Assembly (NCBI RefSeq): GCF_905220415.1
Contig: NC_059548.1
Location: 4,838,501 to 4,902,500 of the forward strand
DNA length: 64,000 nucleotides
Origin: Colias croceus
Taxonomy: Eukaryota; Arthropoda; Insecta; Lepidoptera; Pieridae
Direction: 5' to 3'
Shown here one piece after another: positions 35,127 through 48,829 of the stretch. Within the stretch, counting starts at the first letter, position 1. Every line of letters begins with the position of its first letter. Below the pieces are notes generated by a model. It made no database searches. It worked only from the letters and a program-made list of their open reading frames with translations, and had not been told where the DNA came from. A program made the position numbers and the translations under genes.

Positions 35127-37172
35127 CTCGACCGAGATGATTCGATTATGGCTAAGTATCGGCATTTGCATTATTTTGCAACAAAGAATTTGAGCATCAA
35201 TGAATTGGTTCTCTACAAGGTGAACGCGGTTTGATATTTTCGGTGCTACCGAGAATTTTTTTTTTAGTATATTTAATAGGTATCCATATTATAGGTATAC
35301 AACGGTTATCAATTTTATATCCTGCAACTGCAAAAAGTACCATAACGTGACCATAACGAACGATTATAGCAATTTTTTAATTGTCAATAATTTTTCTGAC
35401 ACATTCAAACATCTTTAATGTTAAGGCTACGTCCACACTACGGATTACTTAAGATCTTCAGAAATTGTTACTCTTGTTTCGTATAAAATTATAATTTAAT
35501 TTTGTTTGATCGTATAATATAAAAGAAGCTATGAAAGTCGAGCCCTTAAAAGTTCTTTCTATAACGTTATACTTAAGAAACATAATTTATGCATTATGCT
35601 AATGAAACGATACCTATATCTTTTGTCAAATGTCGTTTGATCATTATTTTCTTTAAACTTATCCATTTAGAATGATTTTAGAGATTTAGGAAACAGGGAT
35701 TTTTAAATTAAATTCTTATACTACGTTAACATCAATGATGTAAAAATCAAGAAAGGAAAGAAGAGTCGACTATTTCATCATCTGTAAAGTATTCGCAACT
35801 TAAATTACTATACACGTTTTTTTCGCCGGAAAATTTAAGTTCAAACACTCGAAAAGTTAAGTGGTATGTAATTGATCGATTTTTATTTATTTTTAGAAAT
35901 ACTTCATGCATTTTTTTTTGTTTGTTTATCGTCATTAAAAATAGCCGGTATAAAAAGCCTTTTCGTTTATTTAAAAGAATAAGATAATAAGAAATTATTC
36001 ATTTTTTCTCTCCTATTCCAGACCCTTCTCGGAGAATTCTTAGAATACACAGGTTATCGCAGGATATATTTAAATGAAATTTACATTTTAATTCGCATAA
36101 AAAGTTTCGAAATGCGTAAAGTTTTTACGGCATAGGGGTCGTCTATATATGTATTACGGCGTACTTCATAAGTTTATGAAAATTTTACTTACTTTAATAT
36201 AATAGGTATCTTAGAAAATAATCTGTAAAAAGAAATCCTTTCTTATGGATATTATACACATAGTAGAAACAACTGCTCATCACTTTTGACATAGAACCGT
36301 TTGAATTATATTTAATAGATGGATTATAGACATAATATTACTATTGCGATTTAAAAATAAGTAGGTATATACTAAATAATAATGTGTTTATCAAACCATT
36401 TAGGTAAGCAAGTAATCAACAACATATCAAATCCTTACGATCCACTGAAAAAGCAAGCAAGAAAGAAAGGCGATAAACAAAAAGGCGTTTATTAATCTAC
36501 AGTCAAGCAGCAGATGTCCAATAATGAGATTCCGATAATCATTCGTGATCCTAATAACAATGTGCAGAACTAATTGCCACTTATTAATTTATGGATGGCA
36601 GATATTTTCTTTCATTATTTATTTATTAATCTGGTAATATCAGTAGAAGTGTGTCAATTTATTTCGTAACTATCTCCTCGCTATAAGCTCCGCTCGTTGA
36701 TCCGGGATAAAATAAAAATTCAGGAGGCCTTCTACTGGTGAAAGAATTTCAAAATTGTTTAACTAAGTAGGCAGTATTTTTTATATTTTTCTATGTTCAT
36801 ACAAACTTTAAGCATAATCAAGCTGTCTTCTTCGGAAAATGTCTATTATTAGGTAATTATTGTGATATTTGTTTATTTTTATTGAAATTACAAGTACAAT
36901 TATATACAAGACTCGTATTCCGATGATCAAAACACAGTGTCCTTCAGATGCAACAATATAATTATTGTATGAAAGAGACAGAATTATTTATAAGTTAAAG
37001 TAAGTAACAAATTATAGAAATAAATTCGAAACATTGCTCTATTTTTTTGGAACAAACGGCAACGGCGGTTTGCGGGATTAGCAAAATTGATCACATATTT
37101 TGAGACTGAATATGAACGTTAATTGGGATGCAAGGAAAAATTATAGATGAGTACATATTATATCCTTATAAA
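35127..37172. other. Upstream region of cuticle gene 1
   Basis: No other gene. It may hold developmental control elements of the cuticle gene; I could not assign specific factor sites. Confidence 0.4.
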
Positions 37173-37296
37173 GGCCCATTCAAACTAGAGCGTTATCCGC
37201 TACCGCAGTGGGTAGCGGTATCCCGTTGGGTACACGATTATTACCCAGTACCCACGGCCGCAGCGATAGCTGACACCCCTCTGGTTTGAATAGGCC
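37173..37296. mobile_element. Hairpin MITE, 124 bp
   Basis: The outer 18 bp, GGCCCATTCAAACTAGAG and the inverse of CTCTGGTTTGAATAGGCC, form an inverted repeat with two mismatches. The inside is palindromic around GTGGGTA/TACCCAC words. Similar in style to the MITE at 2799-2988 but a different sequence. Confidence 0.7.
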
Positions 37297-39222
37297 ATAA
37301 TTATGCTTCAATATCATCTTTGTATTAGTATTTATAAAATTAATATAGGCTTTAACTTTAGCAACCTTTAGCATTTTCTCCATTTGATTCAATTATGCTA
37401 AATAATGCATAAGTATTGGGACTCAACACCCACTGGTAATACTTAGAGTAGTGGTAATAAACATGATAAAAAATCAAGTACATTTAAAGTATATATTTCG
37501 ATAATACAGGTTTATATTCCGAGTATATAAAACAATATGAAATTAATAACCAGTCGATTTGAGTTTTCGACATTTTTATAGTATGTTAACTAAAGTTGTG
37601 ATTTTTTATGTGAAGGTCAACAGGCAGATGTGTTACTTAATACGGGGAAAATACGACCCATATTTATCAACGAATTGGTTATATAATCTAAAGTAATGAA
37701 AGAAAAAATATCGTATTAGATTCAGCCTGTTCCGCGTGATACCACGGTGTAAAGCCTATTTTGTCATCTATATCTATAGTAAAAAATATAAATTTGATAT
37801 GTTTGTTAATGAATTTTTGCATTGTTGCATTGACCAACATACAATAAAATACTTCATATATTTTTTAATATTTTCTTAAAAAATTCAAATTATGTATCTA
37901 TGAGCTACATTACTGGTTGATTGAAATACGAAAGAGGAAAACAGTTTAGTATGATTTACGATGCAATTTCTTGCAGGATATAACGAATAAAAAATGGCAA
38001 GGTTTCAAGCTTCAATATTTAAAAATAGCAGTAGTAGCAGTAATAATTTTGATCAATATTCATGGTCTGATAAAAAATTTCTCAATTTTGACAGTCAAGT
38101 TACCTATATTATTTCTAGAACTAGAATAATAAGTCTTTTGGGTTATAAGATTTAGCCATATTGTCACAATGGCCAATTATTACATTATACGTAAGAAAGA
38201 CCGATTAAATTAGAAATGAGCTTCCTCCGAAGCTTCATGAGGCCCTACAATAATTATTACAAACCAGTTTGATAGTATACTTCTAATATATTATGGATAT
38301 TTCAAAGTATTAAAAAAAATTAAAAAAAGATTGAAGCACAACAAGTTTTTCTAGTTCTCATGTTCTAACAAGTTTTTAATAATTTTAATTATTCTAGGTT
38401 AGAGAAGCAAGGACGAATAAAATTAAAATCGAAAAGGTAAAGGAATTAATATTCGGTCATTTTGTCTCTACGATTCGATAGTGAGTAGCGACTGTAGTAG
38501 TCGCTATTTTTAAGGCAATAAAATTAATACATGTAAAAAATCCGTTGGTGAGCACAGACGACAGTCGTTTTAAAAATAAAAAAAATGCGATTATATAAAT
38601 GAACTTTAAAATTAAACGTTCTAATTGAGAATATAATATCATATATATACATATAAATATGTAGAAAACCGTCGATCACACGATTTAAATTGGTCTAGCT
38701 GGGTCACAGCAAGCGGCAATCCGCTTGTTCTACGGTAGGGACGGTAGGTCGCAATTTCATTTATTTCAAAAATATCCATGATATATTTGCCGAATAGGTA
38801 GATTAGTCTTATATAAGGACATTAAATAAATGTATTTGATCAGGTAGGTACATGATATCCGTGTGCCTGAAAGCGTGATAGGTCAGTTGATTATTTTTCC
38901 AAGTAAAAAAATAACGTCGAACTACATTAAATTACCACAATTTTATTAAAAACTGGCTACTGGACATATTTAGCAATTTATTTTAATACTTTAAAATTAT
39001 ATAAAAAAGCTTGTTTTGGTTGGCCTAAGCTTGAACGTTTCGCAAATGTCCGCCTTTACCAATAAATACAAAATAAAATTAATATAATTTAAGGAAAACT
39101 TCCACTTATAAAAATAATTACTTATGTGCAGATAAATAATTTGCTTGAATGTATCAATATAATTGAAACATTATAACATCTTTTATACCAATTAGTCCGC
39201 CTGAAAGTAGATTCATACTACC
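37297..39222. other. Non-coding AT-rich DNA
   Basis: No supportable gene. A small perfect hairpin, AAGCGG-CAAT-CCGCTT, lies near 38712-38727. Confidence 0.5.
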
Positions 39223-39398
39223 TAATATTATAAATGCGAAAGTAACTCTGTCTGTCTGTCTGTTACTCAATCACGCCTAAACTACTGAACCAATTTGCAT
39301 GAAATTTGGTATGGAGATATTTTGATACCCGAGAATGGACATAGGCTACCTTTTATTGCGAAATATGTACCACGGGCGAAGCCGGGGCGGACCACTAG
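39223..39398 (+). mobile_element. Lep1-type Helitron-like element
   Basis: Starts CTAATATTATAAATGCGAAA with TCTGTCTGTCTG, and ends CACGGGCGAAGCCGGGGCGG then ACCACTAG. It combines the 5' type of 52506-52736 with the 3' type of 9891-10057. Confidence 0.65.
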
Positions 39399-41687
39399 TA
39401 ATAAATATAGTTGAAAAAAACTGCAAAACACGCTCTAATAAGATGATATTCAATGTATTGTCATTGTCCCTTAATAATATTAGTGTACCTACCTACAAAG
39501 TTTAAATCAAATACGTCCGTTAAAAGTGGTCAAAAATAGAATCAGGAGTCGGTGACAGGCATACAGGTGAAGCATAATAACTTTACTTCTATATTTGATG
39601 CTTAGATTGAGGAAAATACTCTTCCGTAGAATAAAAACGAGTAACGGTTTAAAACTGACTAAAGTTTGTATCCTGACCACGTGGAATGTAATCATACGAA
39701 CGTGACATTTATTCTCTGATATATAAAGATCACGTTTAGACAACATGCGGTTATTGTATTAAAATCTTGATACAGATGACCATTTGAATGCAGACGGAGT
39801 AGAACGTCTTTAGAAGAAATGAAATGAATAGATATATGAATAATGAATAAATTGATGTCTTGATAAATGCAGGTTTCATATTATTAGGTCAGTGTGTCAA
39901 TCTGGTTATGAGGTCATAATAATAAAAATCTAAGCAAATCAAGTTTCATTTTTTAATGCAGATGAAGATGCATGTAAAGCCATCTGATGTTAATTGGTCA
40001 TCATCATCAATTTTTCAGGAACTCCACATAAACAAGGTATAGAGTATTTACTTGAAGATCATATTAATTTCACCATAGCAGTAATGTAAAACAAAACAGT
40101 ATATTTTTATAGGTACTACAAGTTATAGTAAATAGCTACACTGCTGGTTTCATAGAACTTTTTATTTAAAAAAAAATGTATTTTTTTAATATAACAGTAA
40201 TTTATTCGAAATTAATTGAGTATTTCACATGTTAATAAAAACATACAATAACATAATGCAATTGATACAATCATTAAAAATCATCATTTAAGAAATACTT
40301 AGTTAACTAACTACCCACCATAAAATAAAAACAACAATAAAATATTTTTTTCTTTATCGACATCAAAAAAGTCTTCCTTAAGAATCTATCAAAGTCTATT
40401 CAAGTATACGAAAAGAACCAACTACGTTCATGTACCTATTACGCAAAAACAGGAAAAAGGTTTCCCTATCTTTAACAATGGAAACCTTATTTAATGAAAG
40501 ATAAAAGACAAATCGTTTAGATAAAAATATAAGTAAATTAACTCAGAAACTACGGTACGGAAGTTGTATTTCGTACATTCGTACATGACGAGCTTATTTT
40601 AAGTGTGTCAGTATTTGACGGTCATGGCTATGCATTACGATATATTTACAGTTATTCTTTATCAAAATCGAATCAAATACGTCAGTTTTGAAGCTTCAAA
40701 GGTTAGCTCTTGGGTTAGCTCTTTGTGAGCTAACACGCACACATGCAAATTACGTATTAAACGAGTAGGTACTCGTACAAAAAAGTGTTGGCAAAATAAT
40801 TTCTTTAGAAATATTACGAAAGAAGAGCCTGTCTGAGGTGGACAAACGGATCTCCTTTTTGGGATTCGGAGACATTATTACTACAGTCGTGTTGACCTTT
40901 ATGTCATTCATTAATTTATTAATTCCCAAAATTTCGTACACGCCTTGAATTTGTGTAATATTTGTTGTATATACAAACTTTCTTTTCATTTTTTTTTTTA
41001 TTATAGTGTATATTATAAGCATTGATATGGCCGGTAATTGTTCGCGCTATTTGGCGCTAGGGGTCCGCCTTCAGGAAAGGTTGGGAAAGGCTGTTCTAGA
41101 TAATGATATATCAGGTCTTGATTATTATAAACTTTAGTAGCTGGCTTCACGTATACTAATTGTATCCAATTAAATTGTAAATTTACCAATTGTCTACTGT
41201 TAACACATTCATTAAGCTTTCGTTTTCACATTGTAAAAAGCAAATCGGGTCAAAACATTTTTAAACCAATCTCTGTTGTTTAGCACCTACTCCAATATTA
41301 CATAAACAAATTAGGTATACCGTGTGCAACAAGTGTGTAACACACATGTTTTGCCTAGTGAAATAATAAAGCCTAAACGTTATAATATTATTTCATAAGG
41401 CTTATAGGTCAAATGTCATATCTACCACCAATTTGCACTCACAAATATGACATTTAACGAAATCAGGTATTTAGCACATAATTTACTTAACATTTATAAC
41501 GTCTAGACATTTGATAAAAACTTAATTTTATTAGCAATATATATCATTAGGAAAAAAATGAAATGCCTTATAAATTATATTAACCTTGATGATAGTTGTC
41601 AAGTAAATGTAGTAATGTCCGGATAAGAATAAAAAGGTAAAAAATGAAGTTTTTGTTAATAACATGTCATTATTATAAATTGTATTA
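39399..41687. other. Non-coding AT-rich DNA
   Basis: No recognised gene or bounded repeat. Confidence 0.5.
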
Positions 41688-42542
41688 GACCGGGAGATAC
41701 TGACACAAAATTTCGAGTAATTTGTAACAGGATGGCGGTTCTACAGGGTTCTTAGTACGCAATGACAAAAAGAAAAACGATGGTGTGAACGCTGGTACCG
41801 GCGGCTTAGTCGCGTGGGCGTTAGTCGAACTCGTCGGAAAAATAGCGAAAGTCAAACGATTTGTAACACAAAAATTTTAGAATTTACCGATAGCCCTTAA
41901 AAAAGAAGTAGGCGGTAGTGTCATGCCATACTTTTCCGGTGTGACTTACAGCCCGCCATACCGACGCGAATGTGTTGATTTAAATAAAACAATTATTCAA
42001 CCATTTGTATCAGGCTAACTTTTGCACAGGTAACCATCGTCGTGCAGCCATTTACGAAAATCGCCATGCCATACTTTTCGGACGATTCCAAATGGTCGCC
42101 ATACCGCCGAAAATCTGCAAAAAATTTTTATTTCGCCAAACTTTTTGTACCAGTATTGCATTTGGATTTTTGGAGAGTATTTGATAAAATGTGACCATTA
42201 TTATATTTGCCATACTTCTAGTAGGGGGAAAAAGTGCTGTCATACTTGAAAAATTAATTTAGTGTTAATTTATATAAGTGAAGATTTTCAACACCTAGAT
42301 CTTTGAAATTTTGTATTTATATTTGTTGATCCTCAAACTTACAGGAAAAATAAGTGCCATACAACTACAAATCGTTTGACTTTCGCTATTTTCCGACGAG
42401 TTCGACTAACGCCCACGCGACTAAGCCGCCGGTACCAGCGTTCACACCATCATTTTTCTTTTTGTCATTGTGTACTAAGAACCCTGTAGAACCGCCATCC
42501 TGTTACAAATGACTCGAAATTTTGTGTCAGTATCTCCCGGTC
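41688..42542. mobile_element. Foldback element with 178-bp inverted arms
   Basis: 41688-41865 and the inverse of 42366-42542 are nearly identical (I count three substitutions and one 1-bp indel), starting GACCGGGAGATACTGACACA. TA borders both ends (41686-41687, 42543-42544). The 500-bp centre repeats GCCATAC words and has no convincing ORF. The high arm identity suggests a young insertion or arm-to-arm gene conversion. Non-autonomous; superfamily not assigned. Confidence 0.9.
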
Positions 42543-42723
42543 TATATTGTTTAACTCTCGTTTTCAAATATATTAAAAGAGAAATAAATTCTTACAATGT
42601 CACAAAATTAGTTATTTTTAGACTGTATAGGAATGATTGTAATAAAACCATCAGATAAAGTTATTCAAACTTTATTAAAACTTCATCCTAATTTGTACAG
42701 GATTAAAAAGATGTTAGAACTGC

Positions 42724-42729
42724 TTTATT
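42724..42729 (-). terminator. Poly(A) signal of cuticle gene 2
   Basis: AATAAA on the minus strand, 36-41 bp beyond the stop codon. Confidence 0.7.
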
Positions 42730-42764
42730 TCTTCAGGTTTGCGATGTGTGGGTCTACTGTGGTC

Positions 42765-45438
42765 TTACAATTTCTTGACTACGGGTGGGTGGCTGGCGAT
42801 GTACTGCTGGGCACGGAGGATCAGCTCAGGGATCTGGGGAACGTGGCTTCCCTGGAAGAAAGGAATAAATTGGTTATATATAATGTATGCTGTATGAATA
42901 TCTTATCTTGCGATAAGCGGACATGTTTGATTACAATGTACAACTTATAAACACATAAGTTTAATTATGTTTTCAAAATAAATGTCGACTTTTAAGAATG
43001 TCGTTAGGTTCGAAATATGTCTGCAAAATAGATACACTATCTCTATACTAATCTGAAAGTTATGTATAACAAATAATATACCAAAATTAACTTCTAACAA
43101 CTGTGAAACTGTAACCATCAAGTTCGTTTATGAAATAATATTTAATGAATACTTACGACAGGTTTGTAACCGTCTTGGTCGGCGACGTATGAGAGTTCCA
43201 CGGGGGTACCGTCAGGGGCGACGTACTTCACGCTTCCCGTGACTTGGAGAGTGGCGTCCTCCTGCACACAAAAATACGATTTAGTATAAAAATCTAATTT
43301 ATTTTCTAATCTTAGTACTAGGTTAGTCCTTCTGAGAAAGGAGACGAAATCTTGATGAAAGATATTGATTAAAAAAATACAGTGTCTAATTATTATCAAA
43401 TGGTAACGGTGCAGTAACATCAAACGAGCGTATGCTCATGTCACCCCACTATGTCAAATTCTTTTATTGTAAACAGGCGTAGAGCATTCTTTCGTTGTTC
43501 TTATTGCGTTCGAAAAGATTCTAGGCAATTTTCTAATACTGAACAACACGAATACGAATACGAGTTTTCGTATACACTAAAAGATCACGAAAGAATGCTC
43601 AATTTTGCTTTTAATGTAATTAATTACTATCATACAGCCGGTTAAATTGAATAATACAATTACTTTGAAGAATTAGCTAGAATTGCATATACATATACAT
43701 ACCAATAATTAATTATTTTAATAAAATAATTTTTCAAGTTACAATAATTATTTATTAACTTCTAAATATAGAGAGACGTCAGGCTTTTTAGGTCTGTAAA
43801 TTATTAATAATCATAACTAAGAAATTCAATAAGTGTTTAGTAACTATGTTCTTATAAACTTTTCCCTATTTGAATATATATAATAACATTTTAACCTATT
43901 ATAAGTATCATTCAACTCAGCCACACATTCCTAACGTGATTAAAAGGAATTTATGTACAAACAAAAATGAGGACATTAATATCATAAGCTTTGAATAATA
44001 AATTACTGATGCTCCATTCATATATAAATTTAATATAAAATAACATCCCGCCCTTGACATATTATCATCAGGTAATAACAAAAAGAAACATACTTCAATT
44101 TTAATTATTGTAAATAAACTCTTAACCTCACTCTTCGTTTGTAGCTAGAATTATAAATAAACTAGCTTTCCACCCGCGGCTTCGCCCGCGTTTTCAAAGA
44201 AAAACCCGCATAGTTCCCGTTCCCGGGGATTTCCGGGATAAAACCTATCATATGTGTTAATCCAAGTTACCCTCTATATGTGTGCTAAATTTCATTGTAA
44301 TCGGTGCAGTAGTATTTGCGTGAAAGAGTAACAAACGCACACACATCCTCACAAACTTTCGCATTTATAATTAGTAGGAAGGAAGTTGGATGTTGGACTT
44401 GCAAATATAATAAGACAACTTTCCATTGAAATTTACTTAATGATTGAAACATTTAATCTTTTGGAAATTCTATATTCTATATTTTATATCACTGAATAAT
44501 TATGTCATCCGATTCCCAGAACACAAAAATATATAATAAAGAGTGACGTGATTTGTACATATAAAACGAATAACTATTTGACGCAACCATTTTTTATGAA
44601 GAATATCAAAAACAAGTACCTAATATATCGTCAGTAAGATAAATGATAAATCTAAAATGTTGATTGTCACGAAGATGTCTACAGAGCAAAAGAATTATAT
44701 CTATTAAAATCACTGTCATTATTAATATCTTGACAAATATTGTAAACGCGATACTTAGTGTTTGTCTGTTTGTCTTTCTTTAATGTCGATATTATACACG
44801 TACAGTAGAAAACATATGTAAAATAAACTAAAACTCACGGTGTTGGGGTTCTTGACAACACCATCGGCTTGGGTGATGATACCGTTGCCAGTTTCGAAGG
44901 CGTAGTTGAAACCGCCATCAGGCTTCTGTTCGTTGCTGGACCTGACGATGGGCACAATGTAGTCAGCGGTGGCGACGTGGGACACGTCAGCGCTGGCGCA
45001 GGCGACGAAGACGGCGAGAACAATGATGAATTTCTGGAAGAGATGTTGTTATTGAATCATCATCATCAGCCAATGTCCCCACTGGTGGTACATGGGCCTC
45101 CTATAAGTAGGTATTGTTAGTGAATATATTGGTAGGATGTTATTATTGTTGATGGATAATAATAGGAGTCGAATATTCATCAAAAATGTTACAGTTGGAG
45201 CAAATAATAAGCTAATCGAAAATTATAAAGTAAATAAATTGTTCATAAAGAAAAGGTAAAAATTGTTAAATAAAGCTTAAAAAATACATGTTTAAAATGA
45301 TCCACAATGGTCCACAGGAACTACGTTAGCTGATAGAAAACACAATTTCACTTTGTTACTTTTCTAATGGAAAAGTATCGAAAAATGTTTAATTACCAAA
45401 AAATATTTATTTAAAAATATAATATAAGCTCTTACCAT
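42765..45438 (-). CDS. RR-1 cuticle protein (gene 2), 129 aa
   Basis: Coding exons on the minus strand: 45436-45438 (ATG only, followed by GTAAGA), 44839-45033, 43157-43261 and 42765-42851; all introns are GT-AG and phase 0. The protein begins MKFIIVLAVFVACASA (signal peptide, cleaved before DVSHV) and has FNYAFETGNGIITQADGVVK. The Rebers-Riddiford motif GSVKYVAPDGTPVELSYVAD, then QDGYKPVGSHVP, is followed by a short tail ending HPPVVKKL. It should be a secreted chitin-binding protein of flexible cuticle, a close paralogue of genes 1 and 3. Intron 2 (about 1.6 kb) holds a MITE-like repeat and a Lep1-type element; intron 1 holds a retroposon scrap. Confidence 0.93.
43411..43630. mobile_element. 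MITE-like repeat in intron 2 of gene 2
   Basis: It contains the inverse pair GAGCATTCTTTCGT (43482-43495) and ACGAAAGAATGCTC (43587-43600). It shares CCCCACTATGTCAAATT, AACAGGCGTAGAGCATTCTT and CTAATACTGAACAACAC with 56944-57201, so it is a two-copy family in this window. Confidence 0.65.
44162..44377 (-). mobile_element. Lep1-type Helitron-like element in intron 2 of gene 2
   Basis: Minus-strand end GCCGCGGGTGGAAAGCTAG then T. The body matches 62232-62440 and 51160-51350. Same orientation as the host gene. Confidence 0.7.
45057..45112 (+). repeat. Retroposon 3' scrap in intron 1 of gene 2
   Basis: The words CATCATCATCAGCC and TACATGGGCCTCCT form a 3'-end signature I remember from many lepidopteran LINE copies. 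Too short to classify. Confidence 0.4.
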
Positions 45439-45471
45439 TTTGTTGGTTATCAGAGCCCGTTAATGACAATG

Positions 45472-45503
45472 TGACGATAGAATTTCATCAAAGTCTTTAT
45501 ATA
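45472..45503 (-). promoter_or_regulatory. Core promoter of cuticle gene 2
   Basis: TATATAAA (45496-45503, minus strand) lies about 31 bp upstream of a GTCACATT initiator-like site; the leader would be about 34 nt. Confidence 0.7.
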
Positions 45504-47358
45504 GGTATTGTCCAGAATCGAGATACGAATTCATTATCGTCTTGTTTCGTGCGAACTTGTAGCGTCTGGTCATAGATTAGTTATTTGATAGATACTGCAA
45601 TATTAATTGATGTTCTATTTTGATCAACTTTATCAACAATAGCAAGTTAATGAATAACTTTTTATAAAAACATGCCAGGTATTATTTCTAAAAAAGTTAA
45701 AAATTTCCTACACAACCTTTCTTTAAAAGTAAATTGCTTTTTTGCATTTATAATATTTGTATTTTAATATTTATTTGAATGTTACAATAAACCGATATGT
45801 TTATATAAAAATGATTAAGGGGTCAAAATACACATTATATGCATATCGGTTTATAAATATTTTGTATATTTTTATTATGACATCCGATGACTACCTGAAT
45901 GGATTTTTTTTATTCACAATATTTTATAGAAAATCAACAAAAAGGAAGCAAACGAAAATCCATATTTTAAAGGAAGAAGTCGATGTATATACATATATAA
46001 TCTTAATTATAAAATTTTAGTATCATCATAAATACAACCAATAACAACATTTGTTTTGAGAACAATTGATCTCATTCCTATGGGAAACTCTCATTTGTAC
46101 ATACCGGTGAAAACTAGGGCGGAAAGCTAGTTAAAAATAAGTGTCGTTTCATGTCATGTCATGTCTTTTCATGGCAAACAAATATATAAGTCACATCTAC
46201 AGAATAACATACTCTATGACCAAAAACCGATACAGTATTATTACCTAAGTATGAGCTATTTGCTAAATTTATGCAGAGCGAGTAGATTATCGAAGCCCTG
46301 ACTATTTGTTGATTCAAGGTCAAATCCCGAATCATTATATTATACCTAGAAACTTTATGTATATGTGGAATCGTAAAAAATGTATTAATTCGCTTGTGAC
46401 CTCTGTTTCAAAAGTGCATTATGTGCATGCGAGAGTACTATACGAGTTTCATTTTAAATGTGATGTTAGACGTAGCATGTTATTTGTATAAAAATTGCAA
46501 TTATTGATTACTAAAAATGTTATTCCATCACACTCTCTTATATAAATATTTCGATGTTTTTATTCTCAATTATATTTGTAATCAACTTGCATTTCTTGCA
46601 CATTTTAATTAATACAAGAACTTACAGTACTATGAATCAAATATATTATTACAATAATAAGGTAATCTAATATATTATAAGCTATTGTATCAAACGCTTA
46701 TGCATGATATCTTTAGTATTTCTTTTACTGACTAATATACGATACAAAATATCATAATATTATGGCTTCAACCGAAAAATGAATTAATTTATAATTTTAA
46801 ACCCTTGTATTTTGGAAAAGTAGGCTTTATATTTATAGGGTATGAATTGAAATAATAATTGTTCAAAAAAGCGCACAAACATTAGTATGTAGATTTTACG
46901 TTTTCATTTTTATTAAAGTGGCTCTATCATCCATACCAATAAATTTAAATGGCTTTTCTAATACAAACAATTATATACATTAAACCTGTTTCGAAAAGTC
47001 ACCAATCTTTTAATTCTATAAAAGCACCATTTTAAAGGTTATAATCACTAATAATAATATGTAAGCCTGTTGCCAAATAAAAAAAAGTCTATTAAAGTTT
47101 TACATCGCCTTCGGGTATAATTAATGTCATTTACATAAAGCCTTACAATTTAATGGAAAAAATTGAAATGACAAGATGAACAAAGAATAAAATGAACGAC
47201 CACGTCATGATTAGAGCTGTATGAGATTGAAGAAAAGCGACATTGTTTAAGTGAAAAAGCAAAGTTTAAAAATTACATGGAGATTTACATATTTTATTTT
47301 GACGTAATAAATTAGATTAGATTTAAAAAAAAAACATTTTCTCTTCATGTTTATATTA
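45504..47358. other. Non-coding DNA upstream of cuticle gene 2
   Basis: Only a short Lep1-type end fragment (46104-46132, AGGGCGGAAAGCTAG then T) is recognisable. Confidence 0.45.
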
Positions 47359-47557
47359 CTAGCTGTGCCGCGCGGTTTCATCCGCGTGGCTCCGCTCCTG
47401 TTGATCTTAGCGTGATAATAATATAATATAGCCTTTAATACTCGGATAATGTAGCTTTCGAATCGTGAAAGAATTTTTAAAATCGATCCAGTAATTAATG
47501 AGCCTATTCATTACAATCAAACAAACAAAGTTTTCCTCTTTATAATATTAGTGTAGA
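47359..47557 (-). mobile_element. Lep1-type Helitron-like element (GAAACCGCG subfamily)
   Basis: On the minus strand it ends ATGAAACCGCGCGGCACAGCTAG and starts near ATAATATTAATAAAGAGG-like sequence. It is the subfamily of 2524-2707. Confidence 0.65.
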
Positions 47558-47613
47558 TAAAATAACATTTTCCTTTATGTCATTTTCTTTCTTATTTTCA
47601 GTACTATTCTAAC

Positions 47614-47905
47614 CTTTTTTTTGGTAACGGGGAGGAAATCTTCAAAAGATACTCTCTTTTGGGGGAAAAAGAGAGCATGTGGGATTCTTACCCACTAAAA
47701 CCTCCTCGACAGCCAAACCTAAAGCATGGTAGCAGGGACTCCGGGATCTCTTGCAGAACGCACCAGAGCTCCCGCAGCTAGATGCCAGACTATGTGGCTT
47801 CCCTGCCTCTTTATCAATTACCCAGAGTGGGCAGGACAGTCACAGGACAGGGAAGATGATAAAGGCGGCTCAATACCCCCTTGAACCGTCCTCGGTCCTA
47901 AACTA
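47614..47905 (-). mobile_element. A-tailed retroposon copy 1
   Basis: On the minus strand it runs through GGTTTTAGTGGGTAAGAATC and GAAGATTTCCTCCCC into an A-run (T-run 47615-47622 on the plus strand). It shares this order with 50251-50372, which lies in the opposite orientation. Probably the 3' end of a LINE. Confidence 0.55.
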
Positions 47906-48829
47906 CCAGTGTAGTTAAGTCTAAAGTGCAAAATCGGAGAAGGAAAACACCTTTTCTGATTATTTTTATCCTTACATAAAATTTTAATCCTTACTTAAAC
48001 TATTATAACCTACTCGATAGACGATAATTAATCGTCACATTATTTTGTCTGACCCTTTTACATGCATTATTTTTGCAACACTCCATTTACAATATTAGTT
48101 ACAATAGGCCTAGTAGGTAACTAGTTCATATTAAACTATGTAGTGTTGTAATTGGCCAGTACTGGCGCCAGTTCAATTCGTTAAGTATACGCTACAGCAC
48201 GTAATAACTACCCATCAATCAAATGTCTCGTTGTATACAGTACTACTTTTAGGTTTTTTGTTAGTGTTACCTAATTTACGATGTGTTGACCCAATTTTTT
48301 GTGAGACTTGCAAACTTGATAGCTCCTCTTAGTATGTCTTAATGTATGATAATTGGTAATTTTGTTTTTGCGAAGTCAGTTATATTATGAATTGTAGAAT
48401 GAAGCCTTTAATGTAAAGATTAAGCTTTTCTTGAGCAAATGTATAATGAGATTGTGGTTGTACTATCAAGTTCAAATAGGATTGTATCAAAAGTCGTACT
48501 TTGGGTATACTTTGCTTAGTTAGCAGCTCCTAGCTTATAATTCAGTAATGTGATGTTCAGACGTACCTATAAACCTATTAGGTAAATGTTAACATTTAGT
48601 ATGATAATTAATTAATTATTATTGTTCGCAGTTTTCATTGACAATTTTCATTACGTTTTGCAATCTATTGTTGTCTTAATTATAATTTTAAGTATTTTAC
48701 CTTCGTAAAATGTATAAGCCGAATGGGAAAGGGCGAGCATAATGGTAATATTATGTACGTAGTAACGATTTAGCAATCTGTGGTACCTACCTACTATCTT
48801 AGCATTTTGTCCTTTTTTCGAAGAAGATT

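Noticed and set aside
44869..45120. Open frames on the plus strand and in other registers over the cuticle exons
   Set aside because: Shadows of GC-rich coding exons on the minus strand.
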